From the NCBI GenBank assembly GCA_026122225.1, contig JANEZZ010002198.1:62001-126000 (forward strand): a stretch of DNA of 64,000 nt, read 5' to 3'. Below are positions 57,958 through 64,000 of this stretch, piece by piece (positions within the stretch are counted from its first letter, which is position 1; every line of letters starts with the position of its first letter). This DNA is from Heloderma charlesbogerti (lineage: Eukaryota; Chordata; Lepidosauria; Squamata; Helodermatidae). Both the position numbers and the translations under genes were made by a program. A model generated the notes under the pieces. The model saw nothing but the letters and a program-made list of their open reading frames with translations, was not told the origin of the DNA and did not search any database.

Positions 57958-58522
57958 GGTAAATCTTTGCATTATCTTCTATTTTTCTTCTAAGTGGTCC
58001 ATACTCCAATTCTCTTTTCTTCCCTTTTTCCTAATAGTTCACCCCATTCCAAACTCCAAACCCCCTTGGCTTTGGAGCTCCCTTTTGGTCTTTTATGCCT
58101 CTCCATCCACTTTTTTTTCCCAAAACCCCTACATTTGCTGTAACCCCCTCCTCCAAACCTCTCTCACAATCCCCCCAGTCTGTTTCTCCACCATTCAAAT
58201 TATCCCAGGTGGAAACGTCTTTCTCCCTGCCCCCTTTTCCCCTTCTCCATGATCAACCACTCACACTCACACTTCGCTAGGAGTTAAAACTGTGCTTTTT
58301 GAGGGGGCCCACTTCCATCTCCCCCCTCTTTTTTTAACACACACACCTTGCTAGAAAACTATTATCTTTGGAACACACATGCATGCACACAATTTTCTCT
58401 GCTTCCAAGTGCACCCAGCTTCACTACTAACTTTAAATGCTTGTTATCTTTAACTTTTCAGTGTTGATGTATGGTTCTAATTCCCCTGATGTATGATTTT
58501 AACTAATTTAAAATTATTATTT

Positions 58523-58533
58523 AATAAAATAAA
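58523..58533 (+). promoter_or_regulatory. possible poly(A) signal pair
   Basis: Two overlapping AATAAA hexamers precede CTTGCTGTGGTCTCTGGCTC, a GT-rich downstream region. Could be a transcript end or an LTR R/U5 region; no gene can be attached. Confidence 0.3.
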
Positions 58534-58699
58534 GAATTGCTTTCAAAAGCCTTGCTGTGGTCTCTGGCTCTCAGGTTTTGGGGGTATCAGGTTCTCCTAA
58601 GTGGCCGGAGTTCAACGCCAAAAGATCCCTCATGTATGTATTTGGTTTACATGTATGTGATATGCACATCCATATAAAGGATTTTTCAATTTTTGTGAA

Positions 58700-58757
58700 C
58701 TGCCCAAAGAGCTTCGGCTACTGGGTGGTATAGAAATGTAATAAATACATAAAATTA
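58700..58757 (+). mobile_element. L2/L3-like LINE 3' tail
   Basis: GAACTGCCCAAAGAGCTTCG, GCTACTGGGTGGTATAGAAA then TGTAATAAATACATAAA, the standard LINE end with an AATAAA-type repeat. Confidence 0.75.
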
Positions 58758-60320
58758 AAGCATACTTCTTAACATATAATAGAATCCAATTTGTATTGTC
58801 ACAGTTCTTCAGGAAGAGAAGGCAAAGGCTTAAACCCCTTTGTTGTAAAGCTGGCTAACTCTTGATTTGCTTTCCTAATGAGCTTGGGACATACAGACAA
58901 GAGTTTTCCAATATTGTGGACATACCTTGCTCCAGGCAGAAGAATTAAAGCCTTCTGCCAATACTTAAGCTTTGCAGATGGATCACATGTGACAGCTTAT
59001 GTAATTGGTTTGGGCTTTATATACTAGTGGGACACTGGCATGTAAAAGGCTTAATGGGAAGAACTGCACCCAGGTCTGGAAAAAAAAAAAGCATGTTTCT
59101 CCAGCTGTTCGGTAGATCTCTCTGATAGTGCTGGTCAAAGTGTTTCCAGAGGCATAATAATATATATCTGTGTTATATACCTACGTGAGATTCTTGATTT
59201 CGTTAAGGTATCATCTACTAGCTAATACTATAAGAAGCTGGAATTCTAAGTTCTTAGAAATTGAAAGTCCACGAAAGACTCGGATAAAATGGTTATCCAT
59301 CTGCGGAGGATCACACCAGGATATATAAGGTTATTGCAGGTAAGATGTTTTTCCATCTCCCCACCCCTGCATTTTACTTATGCTTCTGAAATGCTTCTGT
59401 TTTGCTTAGAGAGCTTACAGTATTTGCCCCCACCGAGGAAAATATCAGATTTGGCAGAGCTACATTCCCAGCCGTTCATGGATGACTAATGAAACCTTTG
59501 CTGGGAAGTGCATTTGTTAAAATTCTTGATAATTGGTACCATTCTAGGCACACAATGCAAGGACAGGCACGTTATACTTTATCTGAATCTAAACATTAAG
59601 TATGGGGTTGAAACCAATGGTGTGAGTCTGCTAGTGGAACAGAAACTGCTGGTGGAACAGATTCCCTTTCCCCCTTGCAGATCCCTACATGCTCTTCAGA
59701 TATGCTCTGGAGGGTTGTGGGGGTCCACTGGAGCAGATTTGGAGGGATGCAGGGGCTTTAAGGGCTGGGGAGGAAAGAAAGGGGAAGTCCCATTGCGCAA
59801 GCAGAAGTCCACTTGTATGGCATTGGATATTGCCCTATATTTTATTGTAGGCTTTAAGTTGCAAAAATGTATCTTTAGGTGGCAGTTCTCAAAAACATAT
59901 ATTTAATATATGAAGAAAAATTGGAATAACATTAGTATGCCAAGGTCCCAAATCCACTAAACACACAAGCTGTTAAATATTTCAGTCTTAGGCTGGATAT
60001 ACACTTACAGCCTTTTTTTGCTTCCGCCTTTCACACTACGCAGTAGCCGCCTCAAATTGGAACCAGAATTTCCCACTTCCGTGCTCCCGCTTTCAATACC
60101 CTAATATCCTGGTATTTCCCCTTAATGTGCTCTGATTTTATGCCTTCACTACTGTATCCGGTTGTAGTCCCCTCCCCCACCTGCCATATACGGCGGTGAT
60201 TGTATTTCCCTCCAGTCCAATCACAGCTCTCGACAGCCCCACATCTTCTTCCACCTACGGATCACATAGCTTCCTCAGCAGCCCCCATTTTCACAGCTAC
60301 AAGCAAAGGGCTGGATGTGC
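58758..60320. other. intergenic, no gene recognised
   Basis: A donor-like CAG|GTAAGA at about 59340 is noted without partner. The 132-codon frame at 59508-59906 (+) is unsupported. Confidence 0.35.
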
Positions 60321-60324
60321 ACGT

Positions 60325-60412
60325 GCTTGTTTGATCTCGGAAGCTAAGCGGGGTCAATGTCAGTCAGTAGTTGGATGGGCGACCACCTGGGAATCAGGCT
60401 TCCTGCACTGAG
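60325..60412 (+). repeat. 5S-rRNA-derived sequence (SINE3-like head or 5S pseudogene)
   Basis: GATCTCGGAAGCTAAGCGGG and TTGGATGGGCGACCACCTGG are the internal promoter region (A box, C box) of vertebrate 5S rRNA with a few changes; the first 30 or so bases of 5S are poorly kept. It runs into GCACTGAGCAGGGGGTTGTT, not a 5S 3' end, so a 5S-derived SINE is more likely than a plain pseudogene. Confidence 0.75.
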
Positions 60413-61959
60413 CAGGGGGTTGTTCTATCCCTTCAAATGAGACTAAGTTTTACCCCCTCCTATCCCCTGCTCTGGATGTTTTTTTTAAAATTAAAGCGTT
60501 ATCTTCGCAGAATCAGGGCTTCTCCGTGATGTTTTTTTTTCTAATTCAGGCATGAGCTTCGAAGATTTGAAGTTGTGAAGCTGAAGTTGGCAGAACAGTT
60601 TATCACACAGGCAAAATGGCAGAGTTATGGTTTCTATGGCAATTCAATATAGATTGACTTTCTTGTCACCTTGTACACCTCTGTCTCTTATTAACTAGAA
60701 CTCTCCTACTGTAGCTTGTGTTCTACATGTCCTTATGAATCTCTGTTTATAATGCATGAAAGCATTAGTGGCATTCACCAAGGCTAAAGCCATAAAACTC
60801 TCATTCTTCACTCTTACATAGAATAATGATGAACTGGAGCTATGATGGCCATTCAGAAAAAAAAAGAAGTTTTTTTAAAGCCCTACCTGGTGCTAATATG
60901 TGATGGAAGCTTCTTAGGAATAAATGCATAAGAGCCCAGCAACACAATCATATTATCCGGGTGAAGATGGCAATTCACGCAATGCTTCCACTTGGAAAAT
61001 CTGGGCAAAGCCAACATCCCATAATTTCTCCTATTTCTAGCAATAGCCAAAGGCAGTGTCAGCTTCAGGTTCTGGGGGCCCTTCGGCAAGGCATCCTCAA
61101 TGGGACCCCTTCTTCAGTGAGTCTCTACCTTCTCAGCACCGTTGTCACAAGATGCTAATGCTTGCAATCCTTTTTCTCATTATTGCTACCACTTGGTTGC
61201 TTGACAGGCAGATTGCCAGTGAACAAATAGACCATGTTATCTACTGCTTCTCCTTCACACCACCTCCACCATTGTCTGGGCCAGAGCGAGAGGCAGGTGA
61301 ACAAGGAGATTACAATGGTCAAGAGGAGGAGCAACTCCATGGGATTCTTGTAACTGGACCCCTGCTGGGGTCTGGGCCCTCAGCAGATACTCAACCATGC
61401 CTACCCTTGATGGCCCTGCAAAAGGAACAATGGCTACTGGCCATAACTTCTGACAGTGCACTCTTTTTTCAAAAGACTTAAATGCACCTAACTCTGAGAC
61501 AGACTGTTGCCACTAGCAGTCTATTCTGCTCCTACAGAATGTAATAAATAAATAATAACAGGCAGCTTATTTGTGTGGGAGGAGAAATAGCAACACATAA
61601 TTTTCTGTAGTGCTACTAGCACAAATCTCCACAATTTGTGACCTTCCACCAAGTAGAATGCAGCCTCCCCACCACCACCACCCCAAAGTTTTGTGGCTTG
61701 CCCAGTTCTTGATATCCCCCCTCTGTTTGTACATTTCCAGTCAGACAACAAAAGCAGGAAGTTTACTGAGCTCCCAATAGGCCACCATATCTGGCTGCTA
61801 GGCTTCTTTCAGCTTGGTGGGTCCTATACTACATGTCTGTTCCAGAGAGCAACCATGCTTCATTTTGGAAAATAAATGTTAAGAAAACAGCTCCCTAGTG
61901 CCTATTTATTTGTGCCGCTCCACTGAAAAGCATAACATAAAAATATATATAAAGTAAAG
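60413..61959. other. intergenic, no gene recognised
   Basis: The open frame of 141 codons at 61056-61481 (+) has no conserved features. Nothing else supported. Confidence 0.35.
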
Positions 61960-62093
61960 CAGGGCTGGGCAACCTGTGACCCTTCAGATGTTTTTGACCT
62001 ACAACTCCTGTCAGCCCTAGCCAGCATAGCCAATGGTGAGGGATGATGAGAGTTGTAGACCACAATTGGAGGGCCACAAGTTGGCCACCCCTG
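61960..62093. mobile_element. hAT-like MITE with perfect 8-bp TSD
   Basis: Starts CAGGGCTGGGCAACCTGTGA and ends CACAAGTTGGCCACCCCTG. Flanks 61952-61959 and 62094-62101 are both AAGTAAAG, an exact target duplication. Close relative of the copy at 29166. Confidence 0.92.
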
Positions 62094-62208
62094 AAGTAAA
62101 GGGTAGTCACCCCAAGCACTGTATGTGTGTATGTGTGTGTGTATAGATAGATATAAAAATTACATTCAAATATCTATTGCATATAGCAGGCTGAACATAT
62201 AAAGTTTA

Positions 62209-62332
62209 GGGTGTGATCCTAGGGATGCTTAGACAGAAAAAATGCCCACAACTCCCAGGATTCCCTGGCTGGCTGGGGAATGCTAGGAGCTGTAGGACTT
62301 TTTTCTGTTTAAACACACATAGGATCATGCCC
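62209..62332. mobile_element. palindromic MITE (same family as 30809-30941)
   Basis: GGGTGTGATCCTAGGGATGC and ACACATAGGATCATGCCC form the ends. The arms CCCACAACTCCCAGGATTCC and GGAATGCTAGGAGCTGTAGG pair around CTGGCTGGCTGG. It is followed by TTAA. Confidence 0.75.
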
Positions 62333-62466
62333 TTAATGTTTTTGTTAGATGATGTAATGGACCTAAACAGGGCCACTGGGAAATAAGAGGGAGGTATCAG
62401 TATGCTTGGAGAAACCTTGGGGGGGCAACCTCTTCCAAAAGCAGTCCAATGCGTAAATGGAAAACA

Positions 62467-62525
62467 GTGTGTGTGTGTGTGTGCGTGTGTGTGTGCGCGT
62501 GGGCACGTGGGCACACACGTGTGTG
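62467..62525. repeat. (TG)n microsatellite with CG interruptions
   Basis: GTGTGT units broken by GCGTGT, GCGCGTGG and CACGTG, through GTGTGTGAG. Confidence 0.9.
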
Positions 62526-62673
62526 AGGGTGAAACGCCCTGCTTGTACTTGGTGGATCTCTGAACAGCAGCACAGCAGTTAGGAGAGTGGATACACTGCA
62601 GTACATGCCAAGTTTTAAATTCTCACGTTGCACTGAGAAGATTTAACCTGTACTTTGCCATGGTTTCTTGCAG

Positions 62674-63110
62674 ACCCAAGCTGCTGGGAAAATAGTCATC
62701 AACACAACAGACACCTTGATCCAACGTGCAGCCTTGCTACTGGGCGTGTTTGGGATCAGTACGTCCACCTACAGCACGCTTCAGCTCACTCAGAAGAAGA
62801 GATTCCCTCTGACTTTTTAACCTGAGTTGGGATCTCAAGCCAAATAACTGAGGCTGCAAAGCACAAATTGATTTCTACTACCAACGGCCACAGGAGGAAG
62901 CCCATTCGAGGTGGCCAGTGTGGGAGCTGAATGGTGGTCTTAGCCTTTGCTATCATTATGGAGGTCAAGAGATGCCAGTTGTGCGCTCAGATCTTGTTTG
63001 GTTTGGAAGCCACACACCTCAAGAGATGGAAGAAGAGCTGTGGATTTTTCCAGGAGAAAATAAATGACCCCTGAGTGAGGGAGGAGGCACTAGACTTTAC
63101 CGCGTGACAG
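62674..63110 (+). other. possible terminal exon of an unknown transcript
   Basis: GGTTTCTTGCAG ends at 62673. One frame from there is open for about 49 codons (AAGKIVINTTDTLIQRAALL is part of it) to TAA at 62818. AATAAA lies at 63058-63063 in GAGAAAATAAATGACCCC. No homologue recognised; may be noncoding or chance. Confidence 0.2.
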
Positions 63111-64000
63111 AGTATCTGCAAAATGTGATGGATTTATTTTGCTCTACACAATACATATCAAAAGATGTTTATGGCTAAAAAGAAAAATTAATATCTGAGC
63201 CAGTGCAGACAGATTGACGGGGGTTTGCTGTGTTCAATTAGAGTCACCTTGTTACTGCCACAGCGAATCATTTCTAACAGGAGGACTTGCTTGGGAAAGG
63301 AGGAAACCCTTCAAGTGAGTCTTGACAAGAGTGAGAAGTAATAGGGGCCTCATAGGATTTCTTGTTTCCTTAAAAAAAATGTCCTGCAATGTCAATTATA
63401 GGTTTGGAAATATCCACGCAATTATAGAGTGAAACGTCAGATGACATAGGATAGCAACACAGAGCAAAGTGTGAGTTTTGTGCAAAGTAACATTCTGTAA
63501 CTCTAAGAAAATGAATGGACTTAAAACTATTTTACATATTGAGATCCATACAGATAGTCAATTGGCATTGCTAGCTTTGACGGTATAGAGTTCCTGTCAG
63601 GGGTTTGTGTGCCAGTCACCTCTGAGCTTCTGTTGCACACTGTATTTGCCGTGCAAGGACACATTGTATCCACCCGTGAATGCTAGATATACAGTTCCCC
63701 CACCCCCCTGCCGCCACCCCCACGTGGCATCCTTTTGCAGGAGCAAGGCTGTATTCAGAAGAGTGATCTGTGTACACAAAAAGGCTTTGATATGTGGGTG
63801 ACTGCACCAAAAACATGTAAATGTGAATAATTTTTGGATATTTTATATCTGAAAGTTATGTTGAACTTGCATTTTCAGCTACAGTGTTCGACTTTAGAAG
63901 GATGAGTACAGCATGCTTGATCACTTTCCCTCCGAGTTGCCTGCAGATCTGATAATATATCTTGATTCAACTGGGAATTAGTTTGCCTTTTCTATGCATC
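63111..64000. other. intergenic, no gene recognised
   Basis: C-rich tract near 63697-63722. Nothing else supported to the window edge. Confidence 0.4.

Noticed and set aside
60325..60412. Functional 5S rRNA gene
   Set aside because: The 5' third and the 3' end do not match 5S; only the internal promoter region is kept.
1..64000. CRISPR array, operons, prophage or other prokaryotic systems
   Set aside because: No direct-repeat/spacer pattern and no compact gene runs; the sequence is plainly vertebrate nuclear DNA.
24761..64000. TDRP (the 3' neighbour of ERICH1 in human)
   Set aside because: None of its expected peptide motifs was recognised in any frame; it may lie beyond the window.

Overview
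This window is vertebrate nuclear DNA, most likely from a squamate reptile (lizard or snake). It has one conserved gene made of widely spaced exons with GT/AG junctions. There is no compact gene packing, no operons and no prokaryotic signals. The repeats point to squamates: a full-length BovB (RTE) LINE, a Sauria-type SINE whose 3' end resembles the BovB 3' end, CR1/L3-type LINE tails, several hAT-like MITE families, a tRNA-derived SINE, a Tc1 transposon and solo LTRs. The species cannot be fixed by eye.

The only protein-coding gene I can defend is the 3' half of ERICH1 (glutamate-rich protein 1) on the + strand: exons at 15045-15413 and 17769-17963, and a terminal coding exon at 24687-24760. 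The splice phases agree exactly and the three peptides align in order with the C-terminal part of the mammalian protein. Sequence before 15045 is therefore probably upstream intron (earlier ERICH1 exons were not found), and sequence after about 24.8 kb is 3' flank. In human the next gene on the 3' side is TDRP; none of its exons were recognised here.

Layout: 1-15 kb is intron-like sequence with a hAT MITE (perfect 8-bp TSD), the Sauria SINE, a low-copy repeat with a nested element (4.1-5.3 kb), a solo LTR (7.1-7.7 kb, 5-bp TSD) and two local tandem duplications. 15-25 kb holds the ERICH1 exons, with MITEs and SINEs in the introns. 25-36 kb is intergenic, with CR1/L3 LINE pieces, hAT elements and a strongly palindromic MITE. 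36.2-39.3 kb is the BovB LINE. 42.9-43.6 kb is a CR1 tail split by a hAT element. 49.7-53.5 kb is a three-level nest: an L3-like LINE 3' end, a jockey-superfamily LINE inserted in it, and a Tc1 element inserted in that. 53.5-54.6 kb is a candidate LTR with internal tandem repeats. 55-64 kb is intergenic, with more MITEs, a 5S-rRNA-derived sequence and a few possible exon/poly(A) signals of unknown meaning.

All transposon ORFs seen carry stops or frameshifts. No undescribed multi-gene system was found. The best leads are the structure of reptile ERICH1, the nested and recent insertions, and a small exon-like segment immediately beside the BovB insertion.
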